Below, piece after piece: positions 13,901-26,500 of a stretch of 64,000 nt of DNA. The position numbers and the translations under genes were made by a program. Source of the stretch: Sinonovacula constricta (taxonomy: Eukaryota > Mollusca > Bivalvia > Cardiida > Solecurtidae); the NCBI GenBank assembly GCA_007844125.1, contig CM017563.1:12512335-12576334 (forward strand). Reading direction: 5' to 3'. Numbering within the stretch: position 1 is the stretch's first letter; each line of letters opens with the position of its first letter. The notes beneath the pieces were generated by a model. It searched no databases. It saw nothing but the letters and a program-made list of their open reading frames with translations, and was not told the origin of the DNA.

Positions 13901-16900
13901 AATTACAAAAGTTAATGTGGTAAGTCCAATCAAGCATTCAATGATTCTTCTTTGCTTTATTTGTATTCTTTTTTTTTATACAAAATAGTGCATATTTCAA
14001 ATTCTATTTTCTGTATATGTATGCTGCATATTTTCAATTTAAGAGATTTTTATCATTTTTGTTTGTACTTATAAACATATATGCAAGTTAATTGTTAATC
14101 TGGCATTGCATATTTGTGATTTTTATAGAAAACATGGAGGAGGTTTCTGGAAGAAAGGCCAGCAAGGAACACTAAACAACTACGCTGAAGAAGTTCTTGC
14201 AAAGAAGAAAAGTAAAAGTGTATGTATTCTTAGCTCCACTTGTCCAAGAAGAATAGTGGTGCTATCATAATGACACTGTCATTGACATTGGTGTAATTAT
14301 GTGCTAACCCCCTTGTTAAGATCCATTCATAGGAAAACCATCAAAGATAATCTGCTTGGTACACCTGTCCATCATTACGAAGAACCCATTTCAAAAGAGC
14401 AGTTAACCCTAAAATTATTTTTGGCAGAGTTATGCTCCATTTTTTATTATACTTCCTAGCACTTAATATAGTATGCTGTCTACAGACAAACATTTCTTTT
14501 TTTTTCATTGACAGTTTTCTAATGCTATTTTTTGTTCAAATGTTTTTTTAATTCATTTTCACAGGCATCGAAACCAAAGATTAAAATACTGAAAGACAAA
14601 CCATTAGGTAAGTTTAATGATTCTTTTTTTTATCCTTTCACTTGTTTGAGCATGTCCTAGGTTGTTAAGGTAATAGCTTTAAATTTTAAAAAAATGATAG
14701 AATGTTTTAGTAGGGGGGAGGGGCGGGGTAAAAAAAAAGGTAAAGTAGCAACCACTCAGGGTTGATAAATTAATCCATTATTCATTTTGGATGGAAAAAA
14801 AATTTGCTCTTTAGTACATAAACTAAAAAGGTGTCTGTAGGCTAGTGGGCATCATCAGACACCTAAGACCAATCCATTCCGTTACTCTCCATTCATCGCC
14901 CTTGGGATATTTAGTTCACTTTTACGCAGTTTCTGGTAATGATATTTCATTGGGCACTTCATAATCTGATGAAGATTTCAGTTCAGTGATAAAACTTGTT
15001 CTTTCATTGTTTCGACAGTCTTGTCAAATGGAGACATCATTGTTATATTTCTGGTCTCCACACTGAAGAGTATGGATTTTGTAAGCAGTATTAGGATTGG
15101 CCAATTCTTGTTCTGTTCCGAATGACAGAAAATTTACCAATAAAGCCACAGGTTTTGAATGTAGTAAAACGGAATAGACAAGCGTGGGTATCCAACGATG
15201 GCTAGTGGTTGGATTCGCTGACTTTAGATTCCCTGGCTTCACACCACGTAGGTTTAAATCCTGGTCTGGACGAAAACTTGAATGCGGGGCGGTCTTCCAG
15301 CTGGTTTGCAGTGTGCTGGTAGTTCCAACCAGATTTATTTTCATGGCCTTCCTTCAGCAATAATAGCTGAACATTGGTAGACTTACTGTAACTGGAAGAT
15401 TGATTCAAAAAAAGTTCACCAGGACTCTACCAATCTCAGAACGTGATTCACTAGCACATGGTCACTTGGTTTACTTTCGACAACTGTGACAAATGAAGAC
15501 ATTGTAATGGTGTGCTTTGATCCAGTTTCATATGATTTGAAAGTATTTATCCATTGGAATTGTTTTATAGCAAGTTGATGAATTTTTCTATGTTTTGATC
15601 CAGAATTTGTTGTATTGATCAAAATGATGATTCACTGAAAAGTCCATTAGGTTAATAAACAAGCATTTCCAAGTTTATTTCATGATATATTAGCATATAC
15701 TGTACCAATAACAAATCTGAATAAAGTAGAGCTTGAAATCTACTTTCCTGCATTTGACAGTTTAATGTTTGACGTAGTTATAACCCAGGGGGGAGTTGTT
15801 AAACTGGCTCTATTGATTCGTCAATTGTTACATTGAAACCATACCACTCAAACATTATCACAGAAATGGCTGTTAACACATTAACCTTACCATCAATCAT
15901 ACTGTGCAATTTAGTTGTTTTTTTAGAATTGTATTTATAACAGTTTATGAATCATTTGACTATTAGTTCTATGTATAAGTCCTGAATTTGGTTGTTCTGT
16001 TTATCAAAATGATAGTTCAATAAAAAGTCCAACCTGGTGAAGAGACCAGTATTTCAAGTAGCGTACATGGTGTAGTTGCCGACTTGTAACTCCTTCTGAT
16101 TGCTTAGCATCTCGCCAGTTCAGGTCCCTTTCGGGAAGGAGGACTTAATGTGGGAAGGTCTTCCAGCTGACCTGCAGTGTGCATGTGGGTCTACCGTGAC
16201 ATTGCCTGAGGTCTTCCTCCACCAAAACAGCAGGACATCACTCAATGATTACAATTGGTTGCTGTGATGTATTTCCAAAACAAAACAAGCATATCAAAAC
16301 ATATATTTACATTGTTTTATACACAGAACCTAACAGTACATGATATCGTCAACAAAACTGCATGAAATTGTGATTATAATCAATTTTTGTGTATGTGACA
16401 GTTCAGTATTTGTTGGAGCTGAACCCTGACATGTCCGCCGCATGGGTAAACTGGCTGTATCCATCAGTACATTGTGTATCTACAATGTATTTGACAAACA
16501 TTTGAAAGGAAACAAAATGCCACTTGAACCAAATGGTGTCCAGGCTGTCCGTACATTGTGGCAGTCCCTTCTTTTCAAAGTATACAAACAAAGGCAGAGT
16601 TTTAAGAACTTTTAATTCAAATTTGTTCACTCTTTGTTCACCACTTTACAGACCTTCCAGAGCGCAGCAATCAACCTGGCACCATGGCTTACATAGCACA
16701 GAAAGGCAACCTGACTCCACGTGACAAACCTCGCGGGCCACGATGTGGACAGTGTGAGGATAGAAAGGCAGCTGTGGTATGTTCACCAATGGAACTTTCA
16801 ATTCATAGTGCTTCTAAGATCTTATATATTTGTTATTTATATTTGTACTTGATTGTTTAAATCTACTGCATGAGAAAAATGAAGAGAGGCTTTGGCAATA

Positions 16901-19900
16901 GATGGGACTCAAACTTTTCCTGGACAGCAAAGACTGTGGATTAAGATAATAGTAATGAGAATAACAATGATGGTGTTGAGGATAATGAAGATGGCATTAA
17001 GGAACTTGCTGATGATGATGAGGAGGAGGATAATACTGAGGATAAAATTGGTGATTAAGATGATGGTAATGATAATAAAGAGGATGGTAAAAAGAAAAAT
17101 TAAGAATATTGATAATGATGGTGTGTGTTTATTTATATTAATATGACAATGATGATGACAATAACTGAGATGATGACTTTACATGATACATTTTTTTCAC
17201 TCATTATTTGCTTCACTATGTTACACTTCTTCATTTCTAGACCTGCCAGCAATGTGCTGAAGATTACTGCGCCGGATGTTTTGCAGCCTTCCATTTGAAG
17301 GGTAACCTGAAGAAACACAGATCAGTACCTCTTATGGTAGGTTTTAACAGGATATTGATCATTTTCTGATAAAAGAAAAAACACAAAACTTAAAAAATTT
17401 AACAATCTTATCAAATTAAAAAACAACAACACACACTTCTCCTTAGGCATGCATTTGATTTTTCTTTTTTGCAATCTTTTCATGATTGCAGAAGATTAGT
17501 CAGAAGAACATATTTAAGAATTACCATATATGCAGTAATTTTTGTTGTAAGAGGGGTGATTATTGTTTTAAATGATACCATGGTTAAGCCTTTACTTGCT
17601 GTAAACAACTTTAGGGTTGGGTATGTTTTATGTAAACCCTTTACTTGCTATAAACACCTTTAGGGTGGGGTATGTTTTTGTTAAGCCTTTACTTGCTGTA
17701 AACAACTTTAGGGTGGGGTATGTTTTATGTTAACCCTTTACTTGCTATAAACACCTTTAGGGTGGGGTATGTTTTTGTTAAGCCTTTACTTGCTGTAAAC
17801 ACCTTTAGGCTGGGGTATGTTTTATGTTAACCCTTTACTTGCTGTAAACAACTTTAGGGTGGGGTATGTTTTATGTTAACCCTTTACTTGCTGGAAACAA
17901 TTTTAGGGTGGGGTATGTTTTATGTTAAGCCTTTACTTGTTGTAAACAACTTTAGGGTGGGTTATGTTTTATGTTAACCCTTTACTTGCTGTAAACAACT
18001 TTAGGGTGGGTTATGTTTTATGTTAACCCTTTACTTGCTGGAAACATCTCTAAGGTGGGGTAGGTTTTATGTTAACCCTATACTTGCAGGAAACAACTTA
18101 AGGGTGTGTATGTTTTACTTTCATGGGGTGAATGGAGTCCAGCAAGTAAAGTAACAAGGTAAAAATGTTAATCTCACCAAAGTCCCTTTAAAATTTAAAT
18201 GATCTTAACTGGATGTTTTGTACCATTTCAGGCCACCCCTCGTCAATGTTTTGCCTCTCCTAGGCCTTCTCAGTCTACCACAAGGTTGGTAAATATTTTA
18301 TTAATCATTTTGAAGGGTTATTGTCCCACTCCCAGCAGGGTTTTTCTCACAGTCTTAATGTGAGAAAGTCTCCCAACTGAGCTGCAGTGTGCTGGTGGTT
18401 CTAACCAGACATTTGTCTTAGGCCTTCCTTCAAAATGCCTGGATGTCAAAGCAAAAACAAATTTACAGCTGTTATGTATCTTCTTCTTTCGTTTATAAGG
18501 GGACATTACTCACTTCAAATTTTATTGCGTTACCTACCTTGTGGGGAGGTATATGGTTTATAGAAATATAATATATATAATGAAATATCCATTTCGGTGC
18601 CATATGACCTATCAAGTGTCAGTGTGCCATAAAACCCAAAATACAAAATATCCCCTTTTTTTCACTGTTGAAAGCACTTTAGACTGTAACCTGCACATAC
18701 ATCTTCTGGTATTAGATAATACAAAATACTTGTGTAGAAATACCTACCCACAAGGGAGATAACTAAGGCAAATCTTGTAATTTGAAAATAGAAAATGGAT
18801 ACTTGCACTGGCCTAGGCAGAACCAAAACCATACTGATATATTACTAAAATGGTAATCAGTAAATAAGTAATTGGTACAATAGTACAGTATACTTCATAT
18901 AAGGTGTTACTACATAGAATTTAGTAGCATGATTTTTTTATGATGCACAAGAAGTGTTTTAACACAATAATTCTGTTTTGTTGATTGTTGTGTTTTTGTT
19001 TTATTGCACTGACACAGTTATAGTCACGTTGATTAATCACACAGTGTTTAAGAATTTATTTGGAAGATATTGAAGATTACTTACTTACATTATTAATTTA
19101 ATTGTGCATTTTTACATTAATTGTGTCAATTGTTAATTCACAGCTCATATGACTTTGACCATGGAGATGGCGCAATGGTATCACAGAATCTGAACAGTGC
19201 TCGCAAGGTGAGTAAAAGATGTTTGTGGTGAAAGTAGTTTTCTTGATTTTCATGAAACTTGGTGATTAAACATATTTTGTGAGTTTGACCTTCATCTGAC
19301 ATGGATTGTTTTAGGTCCGTTTTTTTATTCATTTTTATGTCATGATCCAAATGGGAAACAGCATTTTTGAAGGGCACCTGTGCCCAAGCAGTTAGAGTCG
19401 CAATCTTGTAATTCTTCATCACCTCTGGCGTGGGATTGAGTCCTGGTTGAGGTCAATACTTTCATGTGGGGAGGTTTTCCGGCTAACCTGCAGTGTGATT
19501 GCGGTACTACCCATACCTAAGTCTGGGATCTTCCTCCACTAATAATTAGATTGACATCACCAATATGACCATGATTATACCTGTGTGATTTAACAGAAAA
19601 CAATTATGCCTGTGCGATTTAACAGAAAACAATTATGCCTGTGCGATTTAACAGAAAACAGACATAAAAAAAAATACTAAATGAGATAAAATAACATTTT
19701 AGTGACTAAAGCCAAAAACTTTATTTGTATTAAAATAATCTGAACCAACTTTAAGGTCTACCTAGTTATTATCTCCACTTTTTGAGGGAAAAAAGTGAAG
19801 CTTTTGTCATTACAATTGCTTTGGTATTTGTGTCTGCATTAGTTAACCTTTTTTTGTTCAGGTCCATTTGTTGAAAATTTCAAAGATAAATTATAAGATA

Positions 19901-22900
19901 AATTTCAAGTGACATTCAGGACATAACATTCAAATAATGATAGTCTTCCAGTTGATTTGTTGTGTGTCTGTGGTTATATTCTGGTTGGTAATGAGTTTTC
20001 TTTCACCATTAAAAGGTTGACAGTACCATATTGGTCATAAATAAATGTTGTGAGCTTTATTTCAATACAAAAACATAATGCAATGCTGATATAATAAGGC
20101 CTCAATTCAGAACATTTTGAAAATTCAAATGTTGAATTTTTTTAACCGCAGGATCGTAATAGTCCAGAAGGAGCCAGTGGGCAGGTAGAGAACAATCTGC
20201 TGTATGGGGAATATAATGAAGCTGAGCAAGCAGCCTCGTTCCAAGATGCGCTGGATGCGTGGCGGAAAGGCAAAGCAGAGTCAGCCGGGGACCAGAGTGG
20301 GCGGGACAGGAACCATTCAAGTCACACCCCAAGGGGTGTGCCTTACTCTCCTGTTCAGACCCCTAGTGAGTATAGAAACTACCATTAAATTAACAGATAT
20401 GTAGTTGGTTGGTACAGGAACCACTCAAGCCCATGTGTTTGCTCCATTCTATACTCTGCCCTACTCTCCTTATCCTGGTGCTCTGTGAGAAATGAAACAA
20501 ACAAGTTAAAGAACAAAAACATATTTGGGAAAGACAGAAACAATTCAAGCCACACCATAAGGGATCTCCTTTAACCTATTGTACACCCAATATGTATAGA
20601 AACGTACAGGTAAAATAACAAATACATAATTGGGTAGGAAGGAAATCTTTAAGCCACACACTAAAGGGCATGTCTTAGTCTCCTGCAGTTGACGCCCAAT
20701 ATGTATATGAATATACAGGTAAAATAACTTATACATAATAGGGCCGTACAGAAACCTTCAAGCAAAACCCGGTGGCCAGAGTCCACCAAAATGTCTGTCG
20801 GTCCATCAAATTTTAAAAGTTAAATGGACCGATGGTCCACGAGAATTTTCAGCCACATCATTTTCAAAATTCTGAATTATTATGACAGCATATATACTTA
20901 ACTAAACTCAACAACGCTTTACAGCCTTTTACCGAACACCACCACATGTAACACCTCGGTTAGCATACCAGACTTTTGTGCCAAAATGCCAAAATCATAC
21001 TGGTCCAGTAAAGTTTAACCCATCCAGTAGATATTGTCAGCTTGGGGGACCAAAGGTCCAGTGTTTTTAAATTTCTTTAATCTTAATCTACTGTTCTGAT
21101 GCCTAATGAGTATATGAACATACAGGTGAAATAAGTACACACTAGGGCAGTACAGAAACCCTTAAGCCACACCCCAATGGGCATGTCTTTATCTTCTGTA
21201 CAAACCCCTTGTTAGTAACACTGTTTGTTGCTTTGAGCTATTTGTACTGAGGTGTACAGTGTCATTTTTGTCTGTTTACATGGTTGGCTTATCCAGTCAA
21301 AGTGACGGTGAACCATGATATAAGTTTACTTACTTTAGATAAAATAAACAATGTGTATATTGTTTGTGGTACTGCTTGTAAGAACTGTCAAAATCAACAA
21401 CACCTGTGTTATGATAAATGGCTGGGTAAATTTGGAATCTCTGAAGAAAGATATTTTAAATAACAAAAAAATAGATAAAAATGAAGTTTATCTTAATTAT
21501 TATATTATTACACATGCATGTTTTAGGCTAAAAAAAATATTTGTATTTACAGACCTCACCTCATTCATTTTAACCTGGCCACATCAGTTCCTTTTATACT
21601 CTTAAGTACTTAGTATTTATATTTCTTAAAGTAAATATCCTGTAAACATAAAACTATAGATAGTATATGAAGATATATGCATAATATGATAAAAGCATTA
21701 TTTCAGCTTTATAATACATTTAAATGCGAGATATTAACAAAGCTGTATATACTTTATAATTAGTTATTTTTATAGACTTTTATGAGCATTTTGTCTAATG
21801 AAGATAAAAAATAATTAAGCTTCCTCATTACCACATCTGCTATTTAGGAAAATGACCTGCAAATTTTGTGTATCCTTATGATTTTTGTTTTTTTCCTAGC
21901 TGTGAATGTGGACTCTGGTGTTGGCACTGTCAACAAGCCTCAAGAGATTGAGATAACTTTCAACACCAACACAATCTCTTACGCTGATCGGCTGTTACTG
22001 AAGAAGCACAGACGGACAGACGTGGAGACACTTTTCACACCCCGTGATGGTTCAGAGTCACATCGAGCCACACCCAGATATGACACACGTGGACCCTACA
22101 GGGAAGGATCATCTGCATCAATAAAGATTGAGGACTTTAATGAACAAGACTTTGGTAGGTCCTTTAATTCATGTTTTGTAAGTCATATGATTTATTCTTC
22201 TCCTTCAAATACTGGAAAAACACTGTTGTATCCAGATATTAAGAGAATAAAACATTTTGAATTTAATACACAACTGACAATTGATAACTTACAAAATTGA
22301 TGTTAATATACTTGGGTAAACATATTGCATGTATCTCATATACAATAATGAGAAATAAATATATAATAAAGAGAAGTCAAGAATGTTAATTTTAAACCTT
22401 TTTTTCTCCATAGATTAAAAATCTCCAAAATTGTCTATGAAATTAAATGAAAAAGACCTGAAATAACAGAATAAAACTAAAAAATATGTCAATTTATAAA
22501 ATCTAAAGCTTGTACAAATTTATGGTGTATCCATGTGATAGAGAGATTCAAGTTAGCTCAATTGGTAGAGCATTGGCCAAGATAACAAAGCCTAGAACCC
22601 AAGATGGCACATTTTCAGCTCACATGAGCTTGTGCTCTGTGTAAGCTATTTTGATTGACCACCATCCAGCATCTGTCAACATTCTTTTCTCAGAAGCTTC
22701 AGCAGGCAGTTGGGATGAAAAGTTGTTGAAAGAATTTTCATCTTTAAAAAAACATGGCCACCAGGGAATGTCACCATATTCCATATGTGGCTATCTAGTA
22801 AAAAAAATATTGAAACTTAATTGTCCAAAAACTGCTTGTACACATGTTTAACAATAATTCTGGTCTATTTAAACATTGCTGATATTCCTTGCTCACTATT

Positions 22901-23529
22901 TCTAATTGTCTTTGCACTCAGGTGAGTGAATATAGTGTCATCGTGGCCCCCTTGTTCTCTCTTTGTCCCCATAAAGTTTTACATATAGTTCTACAGATGG
23001 CATCTGCAATTGTTTCAAGGGTTTATGAAATCAGTTTCTTTCTTGTTCAGTTGCTGCTGATGATTATGTGAGTTTCTTTATTTGTTTAGCTGCTGATGAA
23101 GAGCGTGTGGACTTCCAGAGTCTGTATAGTACTGTGAAGGAGGATCAGACTGACCCAATGGAAGAACCTCGACCAGAGTCCGTTGTCTCCATAGTGGAGG
23201 TCCAAGACTCACAGGTAATACAGTGTACTAAAATATTAGCACATCTTATTACAGTCTGAGGTAGGTGGGGTGGCAGAGCCGTTAGAGTTGCCGACTATTC
23301 AGCCCCGCATCATGTGGGTTTGGGTCCCTTTTGTGTGAGAAGTTTTATGTGAGGAGGTTTTTCCAGCTAACTTTATGTTAGTTTGTGGTTCAACCCTAGT
23401 CTTCTCCACCAGTAATTAGCTAGAGGTTTGCCAACATGACCCTAATTAGTCGTTGCTGCATTATTTTTAGTCCCATACCGGTGTTTACACCGGAGGGGAC
23501 TATAGGTTTACCCTCCGTCTGTCATTCCC

Positions 23530-23564
<35 letters not shown>

Positions 23565-26500
23565 GCTAAAAATCTGGATCCTTTGATAACTTAAAAACTA
23601 TTAAAGCTAGGCACATGAAACTTGGCATGTTAATAGGTAGCAATGTGTACACTATGCACGCGCAAAATTTGGGTCGCTAAGTTGAAGGTCAAGGTCACAG
23701 CATGACCTTGAAGCAAAATTGTGTCCGGCCCATAACTTCGTTATTTGAAGTCGGAATTTAAAACTTTTATACAGAAATGATCACCATATTGAGATGACGT
23801 GTCGTGAGCAAGATTTGAGTCGCTACCTTGAAGGTCAAGGTCACAGCATGACCTTGAAGCAAAATCGTGTCTGGCCCATAACTTCGTTATTTGAAGTCGG
23901 ATTTTAAAACTATTTCACAGAAATGATCACCATATTGAGATGACGTGTCGCGAGCAAGATTTGGGTCGCTACCTTGAAGGTCAAGGTTACAGCATGCCCT
24001 TGCAGCAAAATCGTGTCCGCCCCATAACTTTGTTGTTTGAAATCAGATTTTACAACTATTTGACAGAAATTATCACCATATTGAGATGACGTGTCGCGAA
24101 CAACATTTGGGTTGATACCTTGAAGGTCAAGGTCACAGCATGACCTTGCAGCAAAATTGTGTCCGGCCCATAACTTTTTGAGGGACCGGTAGGGGACTAC
24201 TGTATTGCCCGCAATACTATCAAATGCTTGTTTTTAAAAAAACACACACAAAACACTTTCTGAAGGAAGAACAATATTTTATAAGCTGCATGTCAACATC
24301 TGAATGAATTTATGACATTGTTGCATGTTAACAAACCACTATGCTTAATTCTACCTTATTTTGTTGAAGAGAGACTATACAAACATATTTTTTATCAAAT
24401 CAAGAATTTTTTCTTCTTTTAAAAGCAATTGGTATTCTATAATGGTATTGATTTCTGTTGAAAAGTCTGTTTTTCAATGAACTATTTAGTTAGCATTGGG
24501 TGAATTATGCAAGTGGACATTTCATAGGAAAGTAGGGTGAAATTTTTCTACATGTTTGTATATTTGGAATATTTGGAACAGTAACTTTTAAAGTGTGGGC
24601 AAAAAAATATGTTTCAAACAAGCGATATGTGTAAATATAATGATTTAATAATGTTGGCATTTTAACATTCATGACTTATAAACACACTGTGGGAGCATAA
24701 TAAACAAGAATTGCTGTATTCTACTATGTACCAAATTTACTTTTAATAGGAAATAAAGTAGCTTAGGATGCATAAAAATGAAGTGCACAAAAACAACTAT
24801 TGTTCTAAAATACATTTAGAGTTATCTTGCATACAAACACAAGTGAATTATTTGCCTTGAGAGTGATTTCATAATTGACCATTGAGTTAGATTTCAAAAA
24901 ATAGTGCCTGTACATGTATTTGAATCTTAATATACTGTATAATTATACATATTTATTAATCTATATTCTTGTTAACTTCCAGTCTGATTTTGGATTGGAG
25001 AGATTGGGAAAATACAAGGTTGCAGAAGAAGGCGGGATGGAGCGATGGGCAACGGAACTACAGTAAGTGAACTCTCTGTTATTGTCTCTTATAATCCCTC
25101 AATAGATATTGGGTTACCAATTAATTTCTTAGCCCCTTATCCATAAAAAAAACACTTAAGTACTTTATTTATTACACACTAAAACTTAGATAAGCCCATT
25201 ACTCTTAAGTAATCTTTTGTTTTGACCAATTAATTAATGGTACACTAAAACTAAAATTAGCTCTTCAGCCCTTAATTACTTGCTTTTTCTTGGTCATTCT
25301 TTATTGCATTCTATAACTTAAATTAGCCCCTCACGGCTCAAGTTTCCCACCTTTTGTTAGTTATTCATTATGGCATTTGAAACTTAAATTATCCTCTCGT
25401 GTATTGTGCTTTTTGTAAATATTTTATTAATTTCATTTTAAACTTTAATTAAGATCTACTTTTTTTTTTTTACTTTATTTGTAAAATAGTGTCTTATTCT
25501 GAAGATTATGAACATTTATGCTCAATAATATACATTATATGCTGATGATAATTACGAAAGTTGTGCAAGCACTCTTTGAGGGAAAAAATTATATATGTTT
25601 GTAACATCCTAGTGTAAATTATTTTTGTAATTTAGGCAAACATCACCATCGAAACCTCTGCCTCCAAAGTCCGGGAAAAGTTCTAGAAGGAAGTCTGGTA
25701 AGAAAAGTACCAGATCAAGCGTGGAGAACTCTCTAGTCAGTGAAGACAGTATTTTATCCAAACCGTCACTCCTAGCCAGAGAAGAAACAACCAGTGACAT
25801 CAACTCAATTCTCAACTCTCGACTTCTGGGTGCTAAGCTGAATGATATCGAGAATGAATTTAAACACACTGACCTAAAATCTGGTCGAGGCTCAGACAAG
25901 CAAAGTAAGAATAAAGAGAACTTAGCAAGTTCCAAATCAGCAAATTCAGCCAGATTACCACCTAAAAGTGCTTCAAAACAGAAACAGGCCCAGCAAGATG
26001 CAAAGGTTCAACAAGGGTCGACAGCTAAGAATTTGAGTAAGGATGTTGTCAGCGAAAATAAAAAAGGATCAGCAATTGAAGTTACAAAGGGATCAGTCAA
26101 AGGGTCAGTCGCTTCACGACCCCAGTCTGCTTCTCGGCCTACAAGCCGTCAGAACCAGAACCAATCACAATCTAGACCCGGTACCAGCAAAGGGTCACGA
26201 CCTTCATCACGAACCAATAGCAGGATGGGATCTCGTGCCTCCTCAAGGGCAGATAAGTAAGTGTATGTTAGTAACTATCTGAACATAATGTTCAATACTA
26301 TTGGTATATAATGAAGTTAAACTGTGCAAGGCTTCATTGACTGATATGTTTTAATCTGATAAAAGTTTACCAAGAGCTTTTTCCATATTCTGTGGACTTC
26401 ATCAAATGATGATCTGTAAAAGAACAATGCTAGGGTTAAATATTTTAGTACATAAGCATGTTTAAAACTTAACTTTTGTATGAAAAAACAACTCATAACA

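Noticed and set aside
16892..17146. 84-codon frame rich in Met, Ile, Arg and Lys
   Set aside because: Low-complexity GAT/GAG repeat in ZBBX intron 5, with no splice junction that would include it.
25609..25935. 108-codon - strand open frame
   Set aside because: Shadow of ZBBX exon 13 on the opposite strand.
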